Source: Saccharibacter sp. 17.LH.SD (lineage in GTDB: Bacteria > Pseudomonadota > Alphaproteobacteria > Acetobacterales > Acetobacteraceae). From it: a stretch of DNA of 64,000 nt. The stretch's first letter is position 1. The number at the start of each line of letters is the position of its first letter. The position numbers and the translations under genes are program-made. The notes beneath the pieces are model-generated. The model worked only from the letters and a program-made list of their open reading frames with translations, was not told where the DNA came from and made no database searches. The DNA lies in assembly GCF_009834805.1 (NCBI RefSeq), contig NZ_WVHO01000001.1:57565-121564 (forward strand), read 5' to 3'. This document shows, one piece after another, positions 1 to 6,853 of this stretch.

Positions 1-554
1 TGAAGCCGTCCTGTGCTGCCTATCTGAAGGGTTGTCTGCCCATCCCAGTAAGAGGCTACGGTCTCCTTGGCCTGACAGATATAAAGCGGCCAGGGGATGA
101 TATCGCTCTCGCGGATATGCATGCGCTCATGCAAGAACTTCCCGACGTAAAAGGAATCCGGAACCCATAATTTGGTAATTTTCTTCCCAACGCTCGTTGA
201 AAAGCGAAGATTGGCGCTGTTTTTCCAACTTACGACGGGAATACCCAGTATCTTTCCGGCAAGCTGCCCGACGATGGTTGCACGGCTGAGTGAGGTCCAA
301 ATGACATCAGGGCGTGATTGGCGGAGGATATTGATGAAGGTGAGGACAGTCTGTAGGAAGCTTGGACGTTTTTGGAAGAGAATTCTGTAAGGAATGCCCG
401 CTTTTTCTAAATGAGGGGCTGCGCCCATATCGCGTGGTTCACAGGCTGTTACGTCAACCGAATGCCCGAATTGCTCAATAGTTTTAACGACTTGTGGAAT
501 GGCGAATTCAGCCCCTCCGGTCTCTAAGCTTGTAACGATATAATGGATTTTCAT
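1..554 (-). CDS. GT4-type glycosyltransferase, N-terminal part (runs off the left edge)
   Basis: The first 184 codons are present; the C-terminal catalytic half lies outside the window. The protein opens with MKIHYIVTSLETGGAE, the first strand plus glycine-rich loop typical of GT-B glycosyltransferases of family GT4, and continues with helices such as VIWTSLSRATIVGQLAGK that fit the acceptor-binding N-terminal domain. Such enzymes move a sugar from a nucleotide sugar onto a glycan at the inner membrane. The start at 554 is preceded by AGGA about 8 bases upstream. The acceptor cannot be told from this fragment. Family assignment is fairly sure, specificity unknown. Confidence 0.8.
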   Translation of the reverse strand, partial: MKIHYIVTSLETGGAEFAIPQVVKTIEQFGHSVDVTACEPRDMGAAPHLEKAGIPYRILFQKRPSFLQTVLTFINILRQSRPDVIWTSLSRATIVGQLAGKILGIPVVSWKNSANLRFSTSVGKKITKLWVPDSFYVGKFLHERMHIRESDIIPWPLYICQAKETVASYWDGQTTLQIGSTGRL

Positions 555-704
555 CCGGAATCCTGTGTGTTGCGGCAAAAATGGGCGGGCAGGGCCTGTC
601 ATACAAGAGGGATGATCTGCCCGCAATGATGAGGGAATACGTGGCTGTGCCGCTGTGATGACGTATTAAAATGACGCAGAAAAGAAATTTATACACGATT
701 TTGT

Positions 705-721
705 TTGCGAACTACTCGCAA
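705..721. promoter_or_regulatory. Candidate Fur-type operator upstream of bfd
   Basis: The 17-bp dyad TTGCGA-ACTAC-TCGCAA lies 54 bp before the bfd start. Its arms match the TTGCGAA/TTCGCAA type of Fur box seen in several proteobacteria, which fits iron control of a bacterioferritin-associated ferredoxin. The symmetry is seen directly; Fur as the binder is inferred. Confidence 0.45.
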
Positions 722-774
722 TTTCACTAACGTCCAAAAGACGAAATTACACCAGGGACGTTGGGGATGCTTTC

Positions 775-1098
775 ATGATCGTCTGCTCATGTAATGCTCT
801 ATCGGATAAAGATGTCGATGCTGCGATTCAAAGTGGTGTATGTCGGACGGCAGAAGTCTATGCGGTGAAGAAATGTCGCGTGCAATGTGGTCAATGTGTA
901 CCAGGGATCGTGTGCCGTCTTAAGGAGGCTCTAAAGAGACAAAGAGAATGCGTGGTAGAAAGCGCAGAGCCGGCCCCTTGTGTCTCATCATGTGATGCGG
1001 CATTGGCTTCCCTTGAGTTGGAAGCACGGGCTCTTGAAAGTGAGCAAGGGCGTGAGCGGGTGGTTTCTGCACTGGCTCATGGGCAGCCAGGCTTTTAG
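775..1098 (+). CDS. bfd: Bacterioferritin-associated ferredoxin (Bfd)
   Basis: A 107-residue protein with the Bfd-type [2Fe-2S] ligand pattern: C4-x-C6 and C38-x-x-C41 (MIVCSCN and CGQC). In known systems Bfd docks on bacterioferritin and passes electrons to its heme, so that stored ferric iron is reduced and released into the cytoplasm. It faces the bfr gene convergently, with a shared terminator between them, and has a Fur-like dyad upstream. The tail beyond residue 60 is longer than in the 64-residue E. coli protein and has no recognisable domain. The assignment is firm. Confidence 0.93.
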   Translation: MIVCSCNALSDKDVDAAIQSGVCRTAEVYAVKKCRVQCGQCVPGIVCRLKEALKRQRECVVESAEPAPCVSSCDAALASLELEARALESEQGRERVVSALAHGQPGF

Positions 1099-1102
1099 CA
1101 GA

Positions 1103-1137
1103 CATAAAAAATGCCCGACAATGCGGGCATTTTTTAT
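1103..1137. terminator. Bidirectional terminator between bfd and bfr
   Basis: An inverted repeat, ATAAAAAATGCCCG / CGGGCATTTTTTAT with a tiny loop, gives a GC stem followed by a T run on both strands. It sits between the stops of two convergent genes. Confidence 0.9.
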
Positions 1138-1155
1138 GGGCAACAAAGAGTTCGA

Positions 1156-1644
1156 TTATTCTTTGCTGTCTGCTGATGTTGAGTTCAGCGTGATGTAACG
1201 CTCCAAGCCAACCTGCTTGATGAGATCAAGCTGGGTGTCGATGAAGTCTTCATGCTCTTCTTCATCAGAGAGAATGCGGAAGAGAAGGTCACGTGATACG
1301 AAGTCACGAACGCTCTCGCAATAGGCGATGCCTTCACGAAGGTTCTCAAGCGCAAGAGCCTCTGCTTTAAGGTCGCACTCCAGGATTTCCTGAACATTCT
1401 GGCCGATCTGAAGTGGGTTCAGCTTCTGAAGGTTAGGAAGCCCACCTAAGAAGAGGATGCGCTCAATCAGCCAATCGGCATGGCGCATTTCTTCGATGGA
1501 TTCCTCATATTCTTTCTTACCGAGCTTTGTAACGCCCCAGTGGTTCAGCGTGCGGGAATGAAGGAAATATTGGTTAATCGCTGTCAGCTCATTGGCCAAC
1601 TGGATGTTTAAAAACTCGATAACCTTGGGGTCTTTTACTGCCAT
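1156..1644 (-). CDS. bfr: Bacterioferritin
   Basis: A 162-residue four-helix ferritin. It has the ferroxidase ligands E19, E52, H55 and the EEEH motif near residue 130, and M53, which matches the Met that binds the inter-subunit heme b of E. coli Bfr. Twenty-four such subunits form a cytoplasmic shell that oxidises and stores iron. An open frame extends to 1818, but the AT-rich extension resembles no ferritin; the ATG at 1644 has GAGG upstream and begins MAVKDPKVIEFLN as the family does. Its partner bfd lies convergent next door. Confidence 0.95.
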   Translation of the reverse strand: MAVKDPKVIEFLNIQLANELTAINQYFLHSRTLNHWGVTKLGKKEYEESIEEMRHADWLIERILFLGGLPNLQKLNPLQIGQNVQEILECDLKAEALALENLREGIAYCESVRDFVSRDLLFRILSDEEEHEDFIDTQLDLIKQVGLERYITLNSTSADSKE

Positions 1645-1869
1645 GATAGCCTCGTCATGTTGAATGTGACGACTCAGAATGTTAAGTCGCCATCTCTCTA
1701 TGGTTAGGCTTTTAACATGAAGATATTTCAAAAATCTAGTATTTTTTAATTGCAAATAAGTATCAACAAAAATAAAAACAGTAAATATGTAAAAATTACA
1801 AATACAAAAAATATTCACACATAAAATTTCTTTATTTTTTACTGTAAAATAATAAAATATAGTAAAAAT

Positions 1870-1887
1870 TTAATGATAATATTGTCT
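1870..1887. promoter_or_regulatory. Possible classical Fur-like box between bfr and the phosphatase gene
   Basis: AATGATAAT followed by ATTGTC resembles the classical Fur box minus one central base. It sits about 45 bp before the phosphatase start and about 225 bp before bfr. The surrounding DNA is so AT-rich that a chance match is likely. Confidence 0.22.
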
Positions 1888-1931
1888 TTTTAATTTTTTA
1901 TCATAATATGAAAATCGCATAATTAGGGGGC

Positions 1932-2684
1932 ATGATGGTTTTTAAAAGAGTGCCATATAGGTTTACGTTTTTCTTATTGTTATGTGGCTGTACAGGGGCT
2001 TCACATACAGTTAATGACGTGAAATGGAGGCCGTCATTACCACCGCCGCCAACAGAAATGTCTAAGGAGGGGCAGCGTGATGTCTCGTTATTCTATGCCA
2101 CGCGCATCTTTCGAGGCACACCACGTTGGAAACTTGCCCTTCATGACGCCCAGAAGGGATCTGACGCGTTAGCGGATGATTTTTCATGCGCGGCTGGATT
2201 TAAGATTAACACAGCATCAACGCAGTCCGTTGTGGCATTGATTCACTATGTTAAGCACGGCGTGCGCAAAGGGGTCTCTTATGAGAAGCATTTATGGAAA
2301 AGAGAGCGCCCTTATGTAAATCATCCGGGGCCTATCTGCCTTCCAGAGACGGAACGTGCCTTATTAGGATGGTCTTATCCATCAGGTCATGCGGCAGCTG
2401 GTTATGCCACAGCGCTCACGCTTGCCTCACTTTTACCAGAGCGACGAGAAGCCTTACTGAAACGCGGCCATCTTTTTGGGGAAAGCCGCGTCATTTGTGG
2501 GGTTCATTGGAATTCAGACATTTTGGCAGGGGAGGAGGTGGCGCGCGCTTATATAAAGCATGAGCAAACAGACCCTCACTTTCAGGCATTATTAAAGGCA
2601 GCAAAAGTGGATTTAGCTACCCATCGTCGGGAGTTAGTACCGCCCGACTCGGCAGAATGTGTGAGGGAGACAAAGATCAGGTAA
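1932..2684 (+). CDS. Class A non-specific acid phosphatase (PAP2 family), probably a lipoprotein
   Basis: A 250-residue exported enzyme carrying the PAP2 phosphatase signature in order: KRERPY, then YPSGH, then SR followed by GVHWNSD. These supply the phosphate-binding Lys/Arg and the catalytic His pair of the PhoN/PhoC class, which strips phosphate from organic monoesters outside the inner membrane. The N-terminus is hydrophobic and ends in LLCGC, an acceptable lipobox, so membrane anchoring is likely. AGGGGG precedes a double ATG (1932 and 1935). A gene on its own, divergent from bfr. Confidence 0.88.
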   Translation: MMVFKRVPYRFTFFLLLCGCTGASHTVNDVKWRPSLPPPPTEMSKEGQRDVSLFYATRIFRGTPRWKLALHDAQKGSDALADDFSCAAGFKINTASTQSVVALIHYVKHGVRKGVSYEKHLWKRERPYVNHPGPICLPETERALLGWSYPSGHAAAGYATALTLASLLPERREALLKRGHLFGESRVICGVHWNSDILAGEEVARAYIKHEQTDPHFQALLKAAKVDLATHRRELVPPDSAECVRETKIR

Positions 2685-2702
2685 TAGGGAAGCAGGATAA
2701 GC

Positions 2703-3704
2703 TTATGTCGGCGTTGGGTCGTGAGGTGGAGCGTCAACTTGAGGGGATGATGGAACAATTTTGCCTGCTTTGGCGGCATCAAAAATGATTGTTCCATTAT
2801 CTTCAATATTCATAATATTTTCGAACCGGTAACTTTCTTTGATATTTTTTATTTTGTATGTTTTGCGTGCAAAAATATTTTGCCGCGTAACATCATCAAT
2901 TCCGTTAATATAGAGAAAGATACGGAAACTCTCTTTTTGAAAATCGTCACTACTCATCTGATAAAATGGACTTTCTTCATTAATTGCATGACATAATTCA
3001 TGGTAATATTGCAGAATAGGAATAAAGTTTTCTTTGAGAGTTATTTGTTCAAAAATAGGTTTTGCACTTTTGTCTTCACATTGGACGATCCGTAAAAGGG
3101 TCATTTCTGAATTTAACGAGATAACAGAGTTTTTGCGTTCATTAATAATTTGGACGGATAGATATTTTATCCCGCCTTCCTCATAAACGACGATATCATC
3201 ACTGATATTAACACGTGCTGGGATACGCGTGAAACGAGCAAAAATAAGACCTGTGACGACAGCGTTGACCAAAATACCTGTAAAGAGTTCGATTGAAACA
3301 ATGGTATGAGAGATGGCTTGGGTTGGTGCCATAAAGCCAAAGCCAACTGTGGATAGGGTTTCGATACTAAAGAAAAATAAGGTAAGAAGGCTGGGGTTTT
3401 TGATGGACGATATTTCTGCCCATTCAGGGTAAAGAAGGGTCGCGAAAAAAAGGCAGATAACGCAATAAACCAGAAAGGATAAAAATGAAAATTTCCACCA
3501 AGATATTTGAATAAAATAATGATAAAGGTCATTCTTAATATTGTTTTTTATATTAATACTGACGATATCATCGTGGTTTAGATAGATTTTCTTTTTTCTG
3601 ACTTTTAGTATCGAGCTCTTATCATATAGTTTTTTGAGAAAATTGTGTGATTTTGTATGATTACTGTGGTCATCTGGAATATCGTTTTTAGGTGGTTTTT
3701 CCAT
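2703..3704 (-). CDS. Inward-rectifier type potassium channel (KirBac)
   Basis: About 333 residues: a cytoplasmic N-terminus, outer helix (WWKFSFLSFLVYCVICLFF), pore helix and selectivity filter STVGFG, inner helix (VNAVVTGLIFARF), then the C-terminal cytoplasmic beta-sandwich of Kir channels. Four subunits would form a K+ pore. The filter has GFG where most K+ channels have GYG, a substitution known in some Kir channels. Translation could begin at 3737, but AGGA lies 7 bases before the ATG at 3704. The DNA is clearly more AT-rich than the core genes, as is the next gene, suggesting transfer. Confidence 0.85.
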   Translation of the reverse strand: MEKPPKNDIPDDHSNHTKSHNFLKKLYDKSSILKVRKKKIYLNHDDIVSINIKNNIKNDLYHYFIQISWWKFSFLSFLVYCVICLFFATLLYPEWAEISSIKNPSLLTLFFFSIETLSTVGFGFMAPTQAISHTIVSIELFTGILVNAVVTGLIFARFTRIPARVNISDDIVVYEEGGIKYLSVQIINERKNSVISLNSEMTLLRIVQCEDKSAKPIFEQITLKENFIPILQYYHELCHAINEESPFYQMSSDDFQKESFRIFLYINGIDDVTRQNIFARKTYKIKNIKESYRFENIMNIEDNGTIIFDAAKAGKIVPSSPQVDAPPHDPTPT

Positions 3705-3939
3705 TATAATCCTCGTGGTCTGAGCATGATACCTCATTACAGAGTGCCATCATATATTGAAGTTTAGGAGAGGAAAGTTGGAAAGAATATAAAAAACATA
3801 TTTAGAACAAGTATATTTTCTGATGAACATATCTAATATAATCATATTTAACGATGAGAAAATCTTGACCTTACTATGCAAATAAGGAGAAGGTTGTTCT
3901 TATATCGTTACAACATGGCATTCTTGCGTGGATTTTTCT

Positions 3940-4578
3940 ATGAAAGCATACATTTACGTCTTATTAATATTTTTATGTGCCGGTTCTGCATTTTGTTACA
4001 ATAAATGGAATGACGTTGATAGATATATGACACTTTATGCATCGGATATTAAGAATAGTCTAAAAAATCTCGAAGCAAAAATTGAAAAAAATAAAAGTAA
4101 CGATACCGATTTATTTGAAATAAATTCTGGATTTCATCAGAGTGTAACGTTTAATCCCTGTGTATCAAAAGTCACAAATGATGAAATAAAAATGATAAAA
4201 AATGTACCTTATTTCGTAAGCACAAATATATTTAATAAAAAATTAGATTCTAATAATGCAAAAATTATTCCACATGTATTACTTGCTCAATTGATAAAAA
4301 TTGAATATTATAAGATATTGGAAAATGTTTTTAATGTTGAAAGTCCACCAAGATCATGTAAGTTTATAATTGATTATATTGAACTTGATGATTACGGAAA
4401 TCCAAAGGAGAAAAATACTTATTCATTTGTGATGACATATGAAAAATTTAAAAGGATTAATAAAAATTATACAACAGATTTCAAATTGGAAAATATAGCT
4501 TACTCTTTTGATGTAAATACTGATTTTGGAGGGAGTCTTTTATTGGAAAGTATAGCAGCTATTGGTTTGCTTCGTTAA
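3940..4578 (+). CDS. Unknown AT-rich exported or membrane-anchored protein
   Basis: I do not recognise this 212-residue protein. It begins MKAYIYVLLIFLCAGSAF, a signal peptide or single membrane anchor, followed by a lysine- and asparagine-rich soluble part with three cysteines. A GTG start at 3928 is possible, but the ATG at 3940 sits directly before the hydrophobic segment. Codons are strongly A/T-ending, unlike the core genes, and a decayed insertion sequence lies 170 bp downstream, so horizontal gain is likely. Expression and function cannot be judged. Confidence 0.6.
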   Translation: MKAYIYVLLIFLCAGSAFCYNKWNDVDRYMTLYASDIKNSLKNLEAKIEKNKSNDTDLFEINSGFHQSVTFNPCVSKVTNDEIKMIKNVPYFVSTNIFNKKLDSNNAKIIPHVLLAQLIKIEYYKILENVFNVESPPRSCKFIIDYIELDDYGNPKEKNTYSFVMTYEKFKRINKNYTTDFKLENIAYSFDVNTDFGGSLLLESIAAIGLLR

Positions 4579-4749
4579 ATATTATTATTGTAATGGTTTT
4601 ATAACTATATTGGTACGTTATGCTGTAGCGTGATTTTTTATGTTCTACAGCATAATGAAACTGCATTATGTGAATAAAAATCTTTTAGGTCTTGTTAGGA
4701 CTTGAATAACAAACAACCTTCGACGGACCATCTCTGCGATTTTCTGTCG

Positions 4750-5379
4750 GCATTAAAATGGTGCGAAATGGTGTTTTCTACCTTCTGAGTTTAGTCCCTG
4801 GTGGATTGCCGCCCAGTTGTTCATTCGATGGTCGAAGCTTGGTGTCTGGCAGCGTCTCTTTGAACGGGTTAGCAGCAAGGATCAAGCATTGGGTGCGGTT
4901 TTTCTTGATGGAACTGTCATACGTGCCCACCATAAGGCGGCTGGGGCGGCTAAAAAAGGGGGTACAAAGACGGCCACAGAGATCGTGAAGCTCGTGGTCG
5001 ATCACGTGGGGGGGGGGCATCAAGGTCTGTGTAGCCGCTGGCGGACGTGGCCAGGCTCTGTCTTTCACGCTGTCACCCGGACAGGCTACGAATGGTCATG
5101 TGCCTATGCTCTACGTTCTCATCTGTCCGCTCCGCCTAATTTATGTGGTCTGCGACCGTGGCTATGCCTCACATAAATTCCGTGACTCTCTTTGGACCCA
5201 CGGGTCTCGTCCCGTTTCTCGCCACGCCAGAACGATCCTAAAGTTACTTGCCCCAAATGGGCTTCCAGACACCGGCATCTTGTTGAAAATTTATGGGCAC
5301 GGATTAAAGAGTGGTGGGAATGATTTTTGGAGGTTGGTCGCAAAAGGAGTGGCTTTCCAGCGGGTTGATGCTCTGTGAT
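4750..5379 (+). pseudogene. Decayed IS5-family transposase
   Basis: Fragments of an IS5-type DDE transposase are spread over two frames. The first contains RWSKLGVWQRLFERV and DGTVIRAHHKAAGAAKKGG (around the first catalytic Asp). After a run of ten G at 5008-5017 the reading moves to another frame with GRGQALSFTLSPGQA, VVCDRGYASHKFRDSLW (second Asp region) and a damaged ENLWARLK-like end. The N-terminal part before 4817 is also out of frame or eroded. The element is almost surely inactive. I could not define its terminal inverted repeats. Confidence 0.8.
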
Positions 5380-5459
5380 TGTTCGTGCGTGCAGGTTGCC
5401 CATAGTGATGGAAATATGAGCGTAAGAGCATATGCATATAAAGCCTTATTGAGCCGTTT

Positions 5460-5563
5460 GCCGTGATTTACCTACCGGATTTGCCCATGGTAGGCTTGCG
5501 ATCTGTTGTCGTGGCCTCAAGTTCCTGCCGTGGTTTACCTACCGATTTGCCCATGGTAGGCTT
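5460..5563 (+). CRISPR. Variant CRISPR mini-array (two repeats, one spacer) beyond cas2
   Basis: Two repeats start at 5460 and 5527, a 67-base step explained by one extra G in the first copy. The second reads GCCGTGGTTTACCTACCGAT followed by TTGCC and then CATGGTAGGCTT. The first 25 bases equal the repeat of the main array read on its minus strand and pair with the tracrRNA anti-repeat. The last 11-12 bases differ entirely (CATGGTAGGCTT against TAAGGTAAGAT). The first copy also has a G-to-A change. The spacer is 5498-5526 (29 bases). In crRNA orientation the array reads rightward, towards cas2. It may be a relic or a separate guide source. Confidence 0.75.
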
Positions 5564-5620
5564 AGCTATGATATAACTTATTGATATTGCTGTTATTTCT
5601 TTCATTTTCTGGATTAAAAA

Positions 5621-5950
5621 TCACAGCAATATCATTTGTTTTTCCCCGGTTTTTTCCGTTTTTTTAGCAAATCCAAGCATAATCTCCATTCGTCCATATT
5701 GTTTGTCTGTGATATGAAGAGCGCGGACACTCCCTTCCCGTGGGAGGGCTGTGCGGACGCGCCGGAGATGCTTCTCTATGCTGTCTTTCCCCCGCCCGAT
5801 ACGGGCGTAAACGGAGTATTGCACCATAATAAACCCGTCATGGCGGAGGAAGTTGCGAAAGCGCGTTGCCTGACGCCGCTGTGTTTTTGTGCGTACGGGG
5901 AGGTCAAAGAAAATCATGAGCCACAAAAATCGGGCCTCCTCGGCTTTCAT
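5621..5950 (-). CDS. cas2: CRISPR adaptation protein Cas2 (type II)
   Basis: A 109-residue Cas2 with the family core: FFDLPV at the end of the first strand (the conserved Asp), then RRQATRFRNFLRHDGF, VQYSVYAR and LHITDKQY, as in type II-C Cas2. Cas2 dimers bridge two Cas1 dimers in the complex that inserts new spacers. It lies last in the cas9-cas1-cas2 run, 90 bases after cas1. The ATG at 5950 is used; no strong ribosome site is visible. No csn2 or cas4 follows, which fits subtype II-C. Confidence 0.93.
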   Translation of the reverse strand: MKAEEARFLWLMIFFDLPVRTKTQRRQATRFRNFLRHDGFIMVQYSVYARIGRGKDSIEKHLRRVRTALPREGSVRALHITDKQYGRMEIMLGFAKKTEKTGEKQMILL

Positions 5951-6040
5951 GGCGTGCTTCTGTCTGCCAGTTGGGGGGATTTCAGCCCTTCGGCTTTACC
6001 TTGTGAAAGGGCCTTCACGAGGCTTGTTGTCATAGCCTCA

Positions 6041-6853
6041 CTAGCCGCAAGGACGGTCATACATTCTGTGCCAATTAAAAACCTCTTCCGTGAGGATGTT
6101 GGCCATCAAACGGCGCTCTTCAAGAGTAATAGGCGCCGTGTTTGGTTCTGGGTCGTAACGGTAAATCATGCGATCAACAGCCGGGCGGAAAGGTTCTATA
6201 AGGTCATCGACAAGATTAAAGGCATTAGTACGGGATGAATGGTGCACGCCAAGGGCTGGGACAAGGCCTGAGGCAACACAGCTCCGGGCAATGGCAGACC
6301 GAAGAATAGCATAGCCGTAATTAAGAAGTCCGTTTCGTTTATCGTCAGGGTCTGCCCGTGTGAATTTTGAAAAAAGACGTGACCAATAAAAGCGGGCAGC
6401 TTGGGCTTCAATATTTTCTGGGTCTCCTGACATCACGCGACGGGTCATTTGGCGAAGTATTATAGCGTCAGGAGGGTTACATTCTGCCAGAACGGTGGCT
6501 TGGTTTTTAATTTTTGCCATAACGAGCTGTTGCCAGAGGCGTTTGCGCAGAGGTTGGGAGGCATCGATCTGGGTGGAAAGAATTTCGGCTTGCGCATGAT
6601 GTTGATGAAAAGGGAGGAGAAGCCCAGCAGGATGATGTTTTTCATCTGGGATGATGAGGGTAATCCCCCTGGTTACGCAGGCGGAAAGGAGTGCGCCGGA
6701 AAGATTGATTTGTGGTGTGTCAAACACCAAGCAAGCGAGATCTTCAAGGGGAATGATGGTTGGCGTAGTGTCTGAGCCTTGAAAGATTGCGAGTTGATGG
6801 TCCTTCAGACGGAGTTTGGAGGGGCGGGAGAGGTGCACACTGCGCCATGCCAT
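6041..6853 (-). CDS. cas1: CRISPR adaptation integrase Cas1 (type II)
   Basis: A 270-residue Cas1, the metal-dependent integrase that joins protospacers to the leader-proximal repeat. The N-terminal beta domain (WRSVHLSRPSKLRLKDHQL) is followed by the helical domain with the three metal ligands: E149 in NIEAQAARFYW, H204 in LGVHHSS and E220 in DDLIEPFRP. The gene begins inside the end of cas9 (49-base overlap), so the two are probably translated from one message. It looks intact, so spacer gain should still be possible. Confidence 0.95.
   Translation of the reverse strand: MAWRSVHLSRPSKLRLKDHQLAIFQGSDTTPTIIPLEDLACLVFDTPQINLSGALLSACVTRGITLIIPDEKHHPAGLLLPFHQHHAQAEILSTQIDASQPLRKRLWQQLVMAKIKNQATVLAECNPPDAIILRQMTRRVMSGDPENIEAQAARFYWSRLFSKFTRADPDDKRNGLLNYGYAILRSAIARSCVASGLVPALGVHHSSRTNAFNLVDDLIEPFRPAVDRMIYRYDPEPNTAPITLEERRLMANILTEEVFNWHRMYDRPCG

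Noticed and set aside
1645..1818. N-terminal extension of bacterioferritin
   Set aside because: AT-rich translated intergenic DNA without homology; the ATG at 1644 matches the family start.
5636..6238. Plus-strand open frame of 200 codons opposite cas1 and cas2
   Set aside because: Antisense to two genes with clear catalytic motifs; product looks random.
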